DNA of 64,000 nt from Artocarpus heterophyllus. Taxonomy: Eukaryota > Streptophyta > Magnoliopsida > Rosales > Moraceae. Location: contig CM046340.1 of assembly GCA_025403435.1 (NCBI GenBank), positions 11,290,091-11,354,090 of the forward strand, read 5' to 3'. Positions 48,025-59,940 of this stretch are shown here, piece after piece. Position 1 is the first letter of the stretch. Each line of letters opens with the position of its first letter. Both the position numbers and the translations under genes were made by a program. Under the pieces are notes generated by a model. That model made no database searches. It saw only the letters and a program-made list of their open reading frames with translations, and was not told where the DNA came from.

Positions 48025-48405
48025 TGCTATGTAATTATAGAGTACAAAATATGATATCATTAAAAAAATTATTATGTCATTAAAGTCATTTTTAAGATAT
48101 TTTAAATGTTGTGTTAAATTTCAATTTCATAACAATACTTTGGTCATGTGTGATTTTTTTTTTTTCAAAAGCTAAGACAATTCCAAATTGCCTTAAAATG
48201 GCTTTACCAATTGCAACTATATAATTATAGAGTACAAAATATGATATCGTTAAAAAAATTACTGTGTCATTAAAGACATTTTATATATTTTACATATTAT
48301 GTTAAATTTTAATTTCATAACAATAATTTAGCCATATATTGTAATTTTTTCCCAAAAGCTAAAACAATTCCAAAATGGCCTTAAAAAGACTTTACCAACT
48401 GAAAT
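48025..48405 (+). repeat. Tandem duplication, unit about 190 bp
   Basis: Two diverged copies start at about 48025 and 48213, sharing TAATTATAGAGTACAAAATA, TTTCATAACAATA and AGCTAA(G/A)ACAATTCCAAA in order. Confidence 0.8.
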
Positions 48406-48417
48406 TACAAGCTCATT

Positions 48418-49420
48418 TTGCTCTCTCTCTCTCTCTCTATATATATATATTGATAGTCAAGGCCCTCAACCAGAGCAAAACATTAAACTAAAACAAGCCA
48501 CACAAGCAGACTCAATGAAGCTATTCGAGAGTCCATGCATTGATCAACGGAGCTAAATAAAGCCTTAACCCTAGACAGAACTAAACTCCTACAACCAATG
48601 ATCTTAATGATTATAGAAAAGCACCACACCTTGACCCAACCCTAACTTAATACACCACCCAATAAACCAAGAGGCATGTAGAAACCAGCCTTTAGACCAA
48701 AAACAGACCACAAACACAACATATTCAAAACACACACAGCACATAATGCCAGTGGGGAAACCACTACTTTTATTACAACAAACCCAAAGCAAAAAAAAAA
48801 AAAAAAAAAACAATGAGCAGAAAACTAGAAAATAGCCTCTACCACGATCTACGAATCTGAGGCTCCTTAATGCCAACCACCCAACTCCGGCCACCTGCCC
48901 ATCGAAGAGCACCCATGACCCCTCCATGGTCAACCCGCTGGCAAGACCTGATAGCTCAGCCCACCTTCCCCAGTGACACAAACCCACCCAGTGGCAAAAA
49001 CCCACCCTCAACCACGGCCAAGCCCCTCAACGCTGACGGAAGGCGAAATCTACCCAACCCGCAACGGCCCCACACAGTCGAGTCCCCTCCCACAGTCGTC
49101 CAACCTTGCTCAATCCTAGAGGAGATCCGAGACTCCCATGACCATCGTCGATGACAGTGGCTCTTCCCTCCTCGATCCTAGACTCAGATCGGGTGTGGAA
49201 GTCCTTCCTCTCCCATCTTTACGCCCAAACTCGGATGCAAGTGAAAACCCTTTTTCCTGGCGGCACGAACCCTAACACCACATAGATTGCCCAGCGACAA
49301 CCCTCTAGTCGAGAAACGACACCCAATAAACCAACGACACGCAGGCCTTCCAGCCTTAACACTCTCTCTCTTTCTACTTTTCTCTTTCTCACTCTCTCTA
49401 ATGATACATACATACATACA
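48418..49420 (-). mobile_element. Unclassified repeat-like GC-rich block
   Basis: Bounded by simple repeats, (CT)n(TA)n at 48419-48452 and (TACA)(TA)n at 49405-49435. The middle (48860-49350) is much richer in GC than the flanks. On the minus strand it reads as open over about 135 codons at 49011-48604 without a recognisable domain, then enters a T-run and an AT-rich stretch. The look is of a transposon or a captured gene fragment; no termini or target duplication are seen, so the call is weak. Confidence 0.3.
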
Positions 49421-50235
49421 TATATATATATATATTTATATATTATTGTTAATGTTCATGTGTTTGAAACTCCTAATCATCCAAAATCAATGACATATAT
49501 TGTAAGCTAGTTATAAAGATTTTTATAGAGTAAAAAAAACTTGAGTCATGTATGATTTAAATATTAAAAAAATGTAAATTTTACAAGAATATTGTCTCTG
49601 TCCAATCAACAAATTAATTTTTTTAAAATAGAATCACGACCCCTTAAAAATTCAATCTCCGTTAGCTTTAAGAGATTATTTATGCTTTTGTTTAGTTCAG
49701 AAAAAGCACCGCGTATAGCTGTATTTCATTCCTCGGAAATTTCCTTATCTTGAGATGTGAAAAGATCTCAAGTCGGCCAAGAACACAAATTTTAATAGGA
49801 TTATGGATTAGTTGATGAAGGTAGCATTTTCTCTAGTGCACTTCACCTTTTGTAGGCACAACTTTTTTGTCCCTTATTAGTCAAAAAAGTAAAAAGGAAT
49901 ATCGCAGAAAGATATGTCTTTCTTCCTGCACATTCGGTGCTAATTGCCCACGAAATATGCTTAAAAGCTAATTTTGATTGGCAAATCCTTTGAATGATTA
50001 TTATATATTTAGCTTAACCATATAGTGGCTTTGTTTACTAGTGCGGTTCTAACTACATGTTTCTCTAATAATTATAGTAAAAAGCATTTATATGCTACAA
50101 TATAAAAAAAAAGCAATAGTTCTCAAAAAATAGTAAATTTGTTTTAATTTTTTATTTTAATTGTGTTGTTAAATACAAGTAAAAATAGAAGTATTAGTAG
50201 CAGCTAAACATTAACAAGGCCAAAAGTCAAGGAAC
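49421..50235. other. Intergenic stretch
   Basis: AT-rich, no gene seen; a partial GTGTTTGG-family MITE lies near 50030-50110. Confidence 0.3.
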
Positions 50236-50238
50236 ATG
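50236..50238. repeat. 3-bp target duplication, left
   Basis: ATG, repeated at 50494-50496. Confidence 0.6.
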
Positions 50239-50493
50239 CACTACAAAGCGTGTTGTAAAATCTCCAAGATCTTGACGAAATCTCCCACTTGCCGTTAAAT
50301 AATTTAACGACATTAAACTATTATCATTAAAAGAAGATCTTTAATATGACATCTATATAGATGTCATTAATTATTGTTTCAAATGTCATTAACGACATGT
50401 TTGTTGGAGATGTCGTTGTATGTACTTTTCAATGACATTTAAAAACTACATGTCGTAAATAATATATCGTTAAATATAGTTTTTCTTGTAGTG
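50239..50493. mobile_element. CACTA-type MITE (255 bp)
   Basis: Starts CACTACAAAGCGTG and ends TTTTTCTTGTAGTG, which inverted is CACTACAAGAAAAA, the standard plant CACTA terminus. It is flanked by the 3-bp duplication ATG, as expected for the superfamily. The interior has repeated GACAT/ATGTC words in both directions (for example GACATCTATATAGATGTC). No coding capacity. Confidence 0.8.
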
Positions 50494-50496
50494 ATG
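50494..50496. repeat. 3-bp target duplication, right
   Basis: ATG after the CACTA end. Confidence 0.6.
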
Positions 50497-52641
50497 TAAG
50501 AGTGGAAACCCCACTTCTCCTTAAAGATAAGTTAAGGGTTTCGAATTGTCGTTTTCATTGCATTTAAAGTCTACTCTTGCATCACGTTTTACGAACGAGT
50601 TTTGAGCTGGGGGGTGGTAAAGAGCCTCATCTTTTTTTAAACAAGGTCATAGATTTGAGTCTTGTGGATGAAAATATAAGCATTGGAAGAGTCTCCGTAT
50701 TTCTACTCAATTGGCAATGAATGTATGTTTATGTGTATGCGTGTATGTGTACACAGCTAGTTTACTTGTACACAGTTCTTTCCTGATATTCTCCAATATT
50801 GCAATTCGAAACATAAATTGGCTTTTTGGCATGAAAACTTGTAGATAATTAAAGCACCAATGTACCGATAGTCTCTTTCCTGGATTAAGATGTCTCATTA
50901 ACAATCTATAATGGTAAAAAGACATTTTGGATCTTAAGAAGTCATCTCAAAGATAAAATTCTCTTTGCAATTTATTGAAGAAGTTTAATTTCCTTGGTGC
51001 TTACTGAAAGAGACACTAAGGAGTCCCTTCATAAATATGTGAATGAAATTGGGGTGAAGCGATAAATTAGTTCTAGGTTACATAGAAAAAAAGACATAGA
51101 AATATATTATATAATCCAAGATCTTACGGTAGATGGGTTATACTGGATAGACCCGTTATGAGAAAAATCCACTTCAACCCGTCCGACTGAATTAGGACAT
51201 TTGAGATGATAATTGGTGGTGAGATGACAAGTAATCTTCTATAAGCTGGACTGTATTTATAACTACATTGGTCCCTCGTATCAGCACGTACCATCACCAC
51301 CCCACCCCCCCCATTTGTTTAATTTGTGATCGTTTAAGCTAAAATCTATTGTTCTATGGTAGGAAGAAAGAAAGACAGATCATAAGGGCCTTCTTATTTG
51401 GTATTAATTACAGCTGAAAGAAACATGAATATCTTACCCATAGGTCATAAACTCGAAACAAGTGTGAGCCTTTTTAATCAATTGAATGCAATTAGGAAAA
51501 ACCCAACTATGATGAGGAAGACTGCTCATCGTCATTGATGAAGCTTCCTTCTTCTTTTTTTTTTTTTTTTTTTTTTCTCTTTTAAATCTGCACCAGCCGG
51601 TTAAAAATAAGCAAGCTCAAGTAAGCATATACACCATATTTATTAAAAACTAAAAAAAGAAGAAGAAAGAATCAAATTAGGAACAGAAACAAAAAAGGAG
51701 GATAACTTTGTCATTGTCGACGTGGGCGGCTCATCCGCGACCCTAGATTGCAATGGTGGGTTGTAACCTACCTTGGGTTGTGACATCGTGATGACAGATG
51801 TCATGATTCTATATCGATGGAGGTTGAGACCCCAGGTTGCAATATTCAACATGATGGCGGCCTCCATTTTGCGATTCTCATTGTGGGAGGTGACCCACCC
51901 GGTCATGACCCCTTTATCTCTTTTAAATTATGGTCTTATTTTCATTGTTGAATGAGATAGTTGACTCGTTTATTTGTGTTCTTAAAATTTTTAAAAATAT
52001 TTTTGTATATTTTTTGAGGTATAAATTTTAAAAACACTTTTAGTATAAGTTTTAAAAAATTCTTCTTTTTTAAAACAAAATTTTTACACTTATTTTAAAA
52101 ACAATACCAAACAGCCTAGTGTTATCGGAGTCTTCTTTTGACCTTTTTTTAGCATTTTTTGTTTTGTTTTTAGTTATTATATGAAGAAAAGCTTACAATC
52201 AAATATAGTTGTGTCTATTTTTTTATTCATAAGAAAACAATTTTGGACCATTGATTCTGGTTGTCGATTGGGGCAATGTTGCCAGAGTTTTTTTTTAATA
52301 TTTTATATTATTTGATAATTATTAGAAAGGCTGTAACTAAATAAGATGAGTCTACGGTAGAGAATGTTATAATTCTCCATTGGTGGACAATATTATTGTC
52401 CATTGGATTTTGCTCTAATGTTAAAAAAAATAAGCTTACGATAAATTCACACACATTGAATTATTTCTTTTTATTATACAAAAATTTTATTAAAAATAAA
52501 AACTTTTATACAAAAAAATCTCAACCATTAATTTCTTAAAACTTTTAATCATATCCCTTGATTCAAAACAATTCCAAACCTTAACTAAAATCCAAAAGTG
52601 TGAGGCCTCTATGGGGATTGTTGGCAACTTCTCATTGGCTT
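50497..52641. other. Intergenic stretch before the copia element
   Basis: No gene seen. 50596-50700 (GAGCTGGGGGGTGGTAAAGA, then GATTTGAGTCTTGTGGATG) resembles tRNA-derived SINE debris but cannot be delimited. 51715-51910 is a GC-richer patch with GGGTTGTGACATCG-like words. The rest is AT-rich. Confidence 0.3.
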
Positions 52642-52646
52642 TCTCA
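52642..52646. repeat. 5-bp target-site duplication, left
   Basis: TCTCA, identical to 59513-59517. Confidence 0.9.
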
Positions 52647-53128
52647 TGTTGGAAAATAATTTTCATGTGGGCCTCCATATGTAATTAAATGTGTTATTTA
52701 ATGCTATCTTAAAGTAAAGCCTAAATTAAAGTGATATAATTAAGATAAAGTTAAAAGTTTTTTTTTTGTATTAATGTAATGTATGGGTTATTATTATTAT
52801 TATTATATGTGTAGATACAAATTTGTAATTTTCAGATTTTATGATGGACAAAACTAAAAATATATTAAAATAACTAAAGAAAGTTATTTATTCTGGTTAT
52901 GGTCCCCAATTTTATACGTATTATTATTCATTCAGAAAGTTTATAAAAATCATGCTTCTCTGAAATCCCATCTTCAGAAAAGTTTCAAGAAATACGTATT
53001 GAATTGGAAGACAATAACCCACAATGATCAAGAATCATGAATCAAGGTACGCTTCCGCAATTCAGAATATTCCTCTCAATGTTTTGACATGAACGATCTT
53101 GATAGATTATGATAAATCTATTCCAACA
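52647..53128 (+). repeat. 5' LTR of the copia element
   Basis: Starts TGTTGG and ends CCAACA, inverted termini typical of LTRs. Aligns over its full length with 59030-59512. Confidence 0.95.
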
Positions 53129-53130
53129 AG

Positions 53131-53142
53131 TGGCATCAGAGC
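53131..53142 (+). other. Primer-binding site (tRNA-iMet)
   Basis: TGGCATCAGAGC two bases after the LTR, one mismatch from the usual TGGTATCAGAGC complementary to the 3' end of plant initiator methionine tRNA. Confidence 0.9.
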
Positions 53143-54567
53143 AGTTCTATGTTGAATCATTGAGCAATATTTTCTCAAAATTTTCAGTTTATTTGGATGT
53201 ATATGAATTTATAGTATACAATTTGGTTGCTTTATGACTGTTTAATATATATATGGATTCAGTGCATTATGTCGAATATAGTTTGGTTTTGTTTACATGT
53301 ATACAATTTTGGATCCGGTCAAATTGGATTCTATATGGTTTTATGGATTCTCTATGGTTTTATGGATCCAGTTTTTCTTTTCTTTTCTGGGTTACATATG
53401 TTTGCATGTGTGTGTGGTAATCGGTTGAACACAACACTGCAACCCCTTGGATTACCGGCGACAATCTTACTGCCGCCGGCAAGGAACTATAGCCGAGACC
53501 CTCAAGCCTCACCAGAGAAGGAGAGATTCGGCCTCTGGCGGTGGTGATGCAACGAAACGGTAGCCAAAAGCCGTTGCATAAGGAAAAGAAAGAAATAAAA
53601 TAAAATAAAAGGGCCTAGGTTTTGACGGGCAACCGATTGCTTCATTGCCGGCGTCGGGGCTCTCTGGAGCCACCGACAGGCCACGTCGGCGAGCAGAGCC
53701 GACCGCCATTGAAGTCACTTTGGTGGTTGGCGATACCCAGGGGTCGTGACCCCTGGACATGAGGATGGTTCTGGGCTTCGGCCCATAACTTGCAACTGGT
53801 TACACCGACCAAAGAGGCCTGTGACCAATTGGACACCTAGGGGCACAACCCTTGGGTGACCAGACTCAAAAAAAAAAAAAGGGAAGGGGATGGGCTGGTC
53901 ATGGGCTTGGATTTATTGGGCCCATAACCAGTAAAATCCCAGGGGTTGTGACCCGAATCAAAAAAAAAAAAGGGGGGGGGGGGGGGGGGGGCGCTGGAAT
54001 TGGATCCAGGTTAGGTTAACCTGACCCGCTCCACTTATAACCCGATCAAGGTCAACGGTCAACATTGACTTTGACCATTGACTTTGAGCTGGTTGACTTT
54101 TTGATCATTTTTTGGGTCAATTTTTGGGTGTAACTTTAAATTCAAACTGTGTTTTTAGATTATTAATATTATCAAATTAATTGATTGAACCAATAAGTTG
54201 CCAAAGTAGCCTTTTTTGTGAATGATAATTAATTTGTGATATTAAGATGGTTGTGTGAATTTAATTCATGCGAATATTAATCGTCCCAAAGAAAGTTTAA
54301 TATTTGGCTGAATTAAATTCATACCTATGGTGATAAATATGTAACAATTATATGGTTATTTTTAGCATGTGAATAATAAGTAGATCCAAAGATTAGCTTA
54401 TTATTTGACATGATTTATTGTTAATATTTGATCACTGCACCAAGAACACCACTTACAAGTTAATATTTCTGTCCAAAGACTAAATATTAATGTTGTTATA
54501 GGTTTCTTGTGATGGGGTTAACCATTGTTTGAATTTTATTGGTTGTTTTATGTAAACTCTTATGTGA
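53143..54567 (+). other. Untranslated leader of the copia element
   Basis: About 1.4 kb between PBS and gag, unusually long. 53440-53850 is GC-rich; 53960-53991 is a homopurine run of 12 A followed by 20 G. A possible splice acceptor (TTTGTTCAG) lies just before the conserved part of gag. No gene otherwise. Confidence 0.6.
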
Positions 54568-55467
54568 ATGTGCGATTTTGTTCTTTGTTCAGCTATAGCA
54601 TCATATTCCTCGATATCTGCAAGTGTTAATTCCATTCCTATGCTGAATGAGACTAACTTCAAGGACTGGAAAGAGAATGTGTTAATCGTTCTCGGTTGCC
54701 TAGATCCAGACTTAGCTATAAGGGTTGAACGTCCCACTATCACGGATTCTAGTTCCACTGAGGATAAAAAAGAACTTGAAACATGGGATCATTCTAACCG
54801 AATGAGTCTGATAATCATTAAGAGAGGCATTCTAGAAGTCTTCAGGGGCACTGTGCCTGATGAGGTCACTACAGCCAAGGGTTTCCTTGAGGTCATTGAG
54901 AAATGCTTTGCAAAGAATGATAAGGCTGAAACAAGCACGCTTTTGGCGAGCTTGATTTCAATGAGGTACAAAACAAAAGGAAACATAAGGCAGTACATCA
55001 TGGAGATGTCTCATCTGGCTTTAAAATTAAAGACACTAGATCTGGAAATTTCTAAGGACCTTCTAGTGCATCTTGTCTTAATTTCTCTTCCTACGCAATT
55101 CAGCCAATTCAAGATCAGTTACAACTGCCAGAAAAAGAAATGGACTCTTAATGAGTTAATTTCTTATTGTGTGCAAGAGGAAGAAAGACTAAAGCAAGAG
55201 AAGACTAAAAGTACTCAATTGGCTAGCACTTCTAAGGACAAGAAGAAGAAAAGAAAGAAAAGTAATGAAGCTGCTAAAGGTCCAACACAAAAGAAACAAG
55301 ATAAGGATAAAAATGATAGAGATGTTGGTTGTTACTTTTGTGGTAAACCTAGACACATGAAGAAGGTTTGCACCAAGTATCATGCTTGGCGTGCAAAGAA
55401 AGGTATGCTTCTCAATTTGGTTTGTTCTGAGGTTAATTTAACTTCCGTGCCAAGACACACTTGGTAG
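54568..55467 (+). pseudogene. copia gag region
   Basis: A 299-codon frame encoding the capsid-like part (LNETNFKDWKENVLIVLGCL, then RQYIMEMSHLALKLK and LVHLVLISLPTQF), a Lys-rich stretch at about 218-250, and a CX2CX4HX4C zinc knuckle at residues 255-268 (CYFC..H....C). The gag product packages element RNA into virus-like particles. It ends at TAG 55465 where the family normally continues into protease. The present ATG at 54568 may be secondary: the ATA at 54595, just before the conserved start of the family's gag, looks like a lost start codon. Confidence 0.85.
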
Positions 55468-58400
55468 ATTGATTTAGGTGCTACTACTCATATAAGTGTG
55501 TCTATGCAGGGTTGCTTGAGCTGTCGAAAGCCAATTGATGCTGAAAAATTCATCTATGTGGGCGATGGCAAATTGGTAGAAGTTGAAGCAATAGGGCACT
55601 TTAGGTTATTATTAAGTTTCGGTTATTATTTGGATTTGAAAGATACTTTTGTTGTACCATCGTTTAGGCGAAATTTAATTTCTATTTCTGCTTTGGACAA
55701 ATCTAGATACTACTGTTCATTTGGAAATAGTCAGTTTAGTCTTTCTTTAAATTTAAATGTTATTGGTACCGATTCTTTATCATTTCAAGATAACCTATAT
55801 TTGCTTGATACAGTTGCTTCTTATAATAAAACCTTGCATGTTAGTTCTCGTGGCATAAAACGTAAATTAACCGATGAGAATTTTACTGTATTATGGCATA
55901 AGCGATTAGGACATATTTCAAGGAAAAGGATGGAAAGACTTGTGTCAGATGAAATTCTTAATTCCCTTGATTTTATAAATTTTGAAATCTGTGTTAATTG
56001 CATTAAAGGGAAATAGATAAAAAAAAGGGGATTAGGTGCCAATAGAGCTACGAATGTCTTAGAATTGATACATATGGACATTTGTGGACCATTTCTTGTG
56101 GCTTCATGGAATGGTCAACAATATTTTGTATCGTTCATAGATGATTACTCTTGATATGGCTACCTGTATCTCATACATGAGAAGTCATAGACTTTGGATG
56201 TGTTCAAGTCAATAAGGCTAAGGTTGAGCTTCAACTCAACAAAAAGAATTAAGGGCGTCATATCTGACAGTGGTAGTGAGTACTATGGTAGATATGACCG
56301 ATCAGGTGAACAATGTCCAGGACCTTTTGCTAAATTCCTAGAGGAATGTAGGATAGTCCCTCAATATACCATGCCAGGTTCACCTAGCATGAATGGTGCA
56401 GCTAAGAGACAAAATCGGACACTTAAGAACATTAAGAGGAGTATGATTTGTCATTTCACCTTACCTGAATCCCTCTAGGGTGAAGTACTCAAGATTGTAG
56501 CTTACATTCTCAACAAAGTACCAACAAAGGCAGCAGACAAAACGCCTTATGAGCTTTGGGCTGGCAAAAGGCCTAGTCTAAAGCATTTACATACTTGGGG
56601 TTATCCAGCAAAGGCAAGGCCCTATAGACCAAATGAAAAGAAATTGGACTCCAAAACAGTAAGCTGCTATTTTATTAGTTACTCTGAATGGTCAAGGGGT
56701 TACAAATTTTATGATCCCACTACTAAGGCTATTTTTGAGATAGGAATTGCAACATTCTTTGAGGATGTTGACTTTGGGGGGAGAAATAAGGTTAGAGACT
56801 TTGTCTTTAAGGATGAATTTGATCATGTTCCTCTTGTTCAAGAGGGATTGGTTCCTATTCCCACAATTGCTTTGGATAATGTTTAGGCTTCTATCCCTAA
56901 CATTGATCAAGTTGCATATCAAGAACAACCAGACATTGTTGTTCAAGCCCTTGAGGTACAAACTCAATAACCTCAAGAACCAGAACTGCAAGAACTTGTG
57001 TCATTAAGGAGATCCACTAGAGAGAGGAGAAGTGCTATTCTGAATGATTAAATAGTATTTCTCCAAGAACATGAGAAAAGTGTTGGATTGATGGATGATG
57101 ATCCAATCAATGTCCGTCAAGCCATACATAGTTTGAACTCTCAAAAGTGGATGGATGCCATGAAAGGTGAGATAAAGTCTATGAATGACAATGACGTTTG
57201 GGATTTAGTTCAATTACTTGAAGGTGCGAAGCCCATTTGTTGTAAATGGATATTTAAAACCAAGAGGGATTCAAAGGGTGATGTAGAGCGATAAAAGGCT
57301 CGTATTGTCGCTAAGGGCTTTACTCAAAAGGAAGGCATTGATTATAAAGAGACTTTTTTACTGGTTTCAACGAAAGACTCTTTTAGGTCAATTATGGTAC
57401 TTGTAGCATATTTTAATCTTGAGCTACATCAGATGGCATCGATGAAAAGATCTATATCGTGCAGCCAGAAAACTTTGAATCGGGAGACCCAAAAAGGATG
57501 GTTTGCAAATTAAAGAAATCCATCTATGGGCCTAAGCAAGCTTCTTGTCAATGGTATCACAAATTTCGTCAAGTGATAGTTTTATTTGGTTTCGAGATGA
57601 AAGCTGTAAATGATTGTGTATACCATAAGTTCAGTAGGAGTAAGTGTATTCTCTTGGTATTATATGTTGACGATATACTACTTACCACCAATGATATAGG
57701 TTTATTGCAGGAAACCAAGAGATTTCTATCAAAGAAATTTGAAATGAAAGATCTTAGTGACGCCACTTTTGTGCTAGGAATTAAAATATACCGAGATCGC
57801 TCTCTGGGTATTCTTGTGTTATCACAAAAGAACTATATCAAAAAGGTGCTTAAAAGATTTGGCATGCAGGATTGTAAACCAGGAGATACCCCTGTGGCTA
57901 AAGGAGATAAATTCAGTTTAAGTTAGTGTCCTAAGAACGACCTTAAGGTTAAGGAAATGGAAAATATCCCATATGCATCAGATGTTGGGAGTCTAATATA
58001 TGCTCAAGTTTGTACTCATCCAGATATAGCATACATTGATGGAATGGATCATTGGAAAGCAGCCAAACGGGTTATGCGATATTTACAGAGAACAAAATAT
58101 TACATGCTTACATATAGAAGGTCAGACCAACTTGAGATTATTGGTTATTCGGATTCAGATTTTGCTAGATGTCACGTCGATCCACTTCGGGCTATATTTA
58201 TTTGCTTGCTGGAGGAGCTATTTCTTGGAGGAGTGCTAAGTAGTCACTCATAGCTTCTTCCACTATGGCGGCAGAATTTATAGCATGTTATGAGGTATCT
58301 AATCATGGAATATGGCTGCAAAATTTCGTCACTAGGCTGCGAATTGTGAAAAGTATAGAAAGACCATTTAAGTTGTTTTGTGACAATAAATCTACAGTCT

Positions 58401-58612
58401 TATATTCCAACCACAACAAGAGCTCTTCAAAGTTAAAGCATATAGAGATTAAGTTTTTTGTTGTTAAAGAAAGAGTTTAGAGTAGTCAGGTGTCTATAGA
58501 GCGTATTGATACAAACTCCATGATTACGGATCCGCTTACAAAAGGGCTACTACGCAGGGTCTTTCATGAGCACACTACTCATATGGGTGTTCATTTACTT
58601 GATGATATGTAG
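55468..58612 (+). pseudogene. copia pol region (protease, integrase, RT, RNase H), broken
   Basis: Continues the gag frame after TAG 55465. Protease: DLGATTH at 55471-55491, catalytic Asp kept but the usual Ser after it is Leu. Integrase: His/Cys zinc region 55891-56013 ending CVNC; core Asp at 56077 and Asp at 56266, while the third catalytic position (56404-56406) is Lys where Glu is expected. Reverse transcriptase: KWIFKTKRDSKG near 57240, YVDD at 57663-57674, but the first catalytic motif (family VKTAFLNG) is deleted at about 57433. RNase H 58090-58480, with further frameshifts near 58170-58260. In-frame stops at 56014, 56152, 56188, 56476, 56884, 56968, 57049, 57292, 57924 and 58478. Another deletion of about 10 codons sits near 58038. 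The final stop is at 58610-58612. Confidence 0.9.
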
Positions 58613-59018
58613 TTGTAGTGGGAGTTTGTATTTGAATGCTAATTTTCTTTATATATAGACATTGTGTGTTTGTGTATGTTTTCTGCAAAAATAAAGAATA
58701 CAGTTCACTTACACTCTGATTTTGGTACTGTTTTGATCTCATTGAGATATAAGGTTGGACCAATTGGAAATAGACATGTTTAGATCACTTTGCATGTAAT
58801 TTTCATGCTACACATCCAGGCTTGATCTATGTCATTTGGTTATATCGATATGTGTGATAATTGATGGGTCTAGTCACGTTATATTTGTGACAAAGACCAC
58901 TTTGGTTCTATGTTGGTATGATCAATGGACGAGATTGTTCAAGAATGCCCTTATATGTGATAGCAAAAGTTGAGCTCATTAAGATAAACACATTTTTGCA
59001 AAGAAACATACGTGGTTC

Positions 59019-59029
59019 AAGTGGGAGAT
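59019..59029 (+). other. Polypurine tract
   Basis: AAGTGGGAGAT immediately before the 3' LTR, the usual plus-strand primer sequence of plant copia elements. Confidence 0.85.
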
Positions 59030-59512
59030 TGTTGGAAAATAATTTTCATGTGGGCCTACATATGTAATTAAATGTGTTATTTAATGCTATCTTAAAGTAA
59101 AGCCTAAATTAAAGAGATATAATTAAGATAAAGTTAAAAGGTTTTTTTGGGTATTAATATAATTTATGGGTTATTATTATTATTATTATATGTGTAGATA
59201 CAAATTTGTAATTTTTAAATTTTATGATGGGCAAAACTAGAAATACATTAAAATAACTAAATAAAGTTATTTATTCTGGTTATGATCCTCAATTTCATAC
59301 GTATTATTATTCATTCAGAAAGTTTACAGAAATTCTGCTTATCTAAAATCCCATCTTCAGAAAAGTTTGAAGGAATACGTATTGAATTGGAAGATAATAA
59401 CCCATAACAATCAAGAATCATGAATAAAGGTACGCTTTCGTAATTCAAAATGATCCCTCTCAATGTTTTGACATGAACGATCTTGGTAGATTATGATAAA
59501 TTTGTTCCAACA
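59030..59512 (+). repeat. 3' LTR of the copia element
   Basis: TGTTGG to CCAACA, about 92% identical by eye to 52647-53128, with differences mainly transitions. Confidence 0.95.
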
Positions 59513-59517
59513 TCTCA
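59513..59517. repeat. 5-bp target-site duplication, right
   Basis: TCTCA after the 3' LTR. Confidence 0.9.
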
Positions 59518-59587
59518 GACCCATCACCATCAGACTACAAGACGACCATCGAAAGGCTAGCAAGGAAATTGGTGCAAATAGTAGGGA

Positions 59588-59730
59588 CATTTTCAGAGGA
59601 GAAGGCATGGTGATGGCCCAACACCCATGACAACGTGAAGAGCAAGGGCGTTTTCGGAGGAGAAGGCATGGTGATGGCCCAACATCCATGATAGTACAAA
59701 GGAAGGAGAAGGCATGGTGGAGGTGGCGGC
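59588..59730 (+). repeat. Short GC-richer tandem repeat
   Basis: The phrase GGAGAAGGCATGGTGATGGC occurs at about 59597 and 59659 and partly at 59707, unit about 60 bp, in a GC-richer patch (59513-59940) beside the copia insertion. Frames here have no recognisable domain. Confidence 0.65.
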
Positions 59731-59940
59731 GAAGCTTGTGGTGGTTGGAGGCCGGATGGGTTGTTCTTTTCAATTGACGATGATGGCTCAACACTCACGA
59801 AGCCTAACGCCAGTCGCTGCGAACCCCCATTGCTAGCCTTCACGAATCTCATCGTCGGCTCCCATGAACATCGCCAAAGCCCTAGAGAACGCCATTGAGC
59901 CCTATGAACCTGATTGCCTAGCACCTCTATGAACACCGGC

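Larger units (their letters stand above)
52647..59512 (+). mobile_element. Full-length Ty1/copia LTR retrotransposon, coding-dead
   Basis: 6,866 bp with two LTRs (482 and 483 bp), primer-binding site, gag-pol remnants in copia order (gag, protease, integrase, reverse transcriptase, RNase H), polypurine tract and a 5-bp TCTCA target duplication. The integrase-before-RT order defines Ty1/copia. By eye the LTRs differ at about 40 positions (near 8%), so insertion is some millions of years old at usual plant rates (about 3 My at 1.3e-8 per site per year; inference). The body has at least 11 in-frame stops, several frameshifts and two deletions; it cannot make a polyprotein. The lineage within copia is not assigned. 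Confidence 0.95.

Noticed and set aside
48604..49011. 135-codon minus-strand frame in the GC-rich block
   Set aside because: No recognisable domain, low-complexity Phe run from a poly-T, and the block looks repeat-derived.
50596..50760. tRNA-derived SINE-like sequence
   Set aside because: Resembles B-box wording (GATTTGAGTC) but no A box at correct spacing, no tail and no target duplication could be found.
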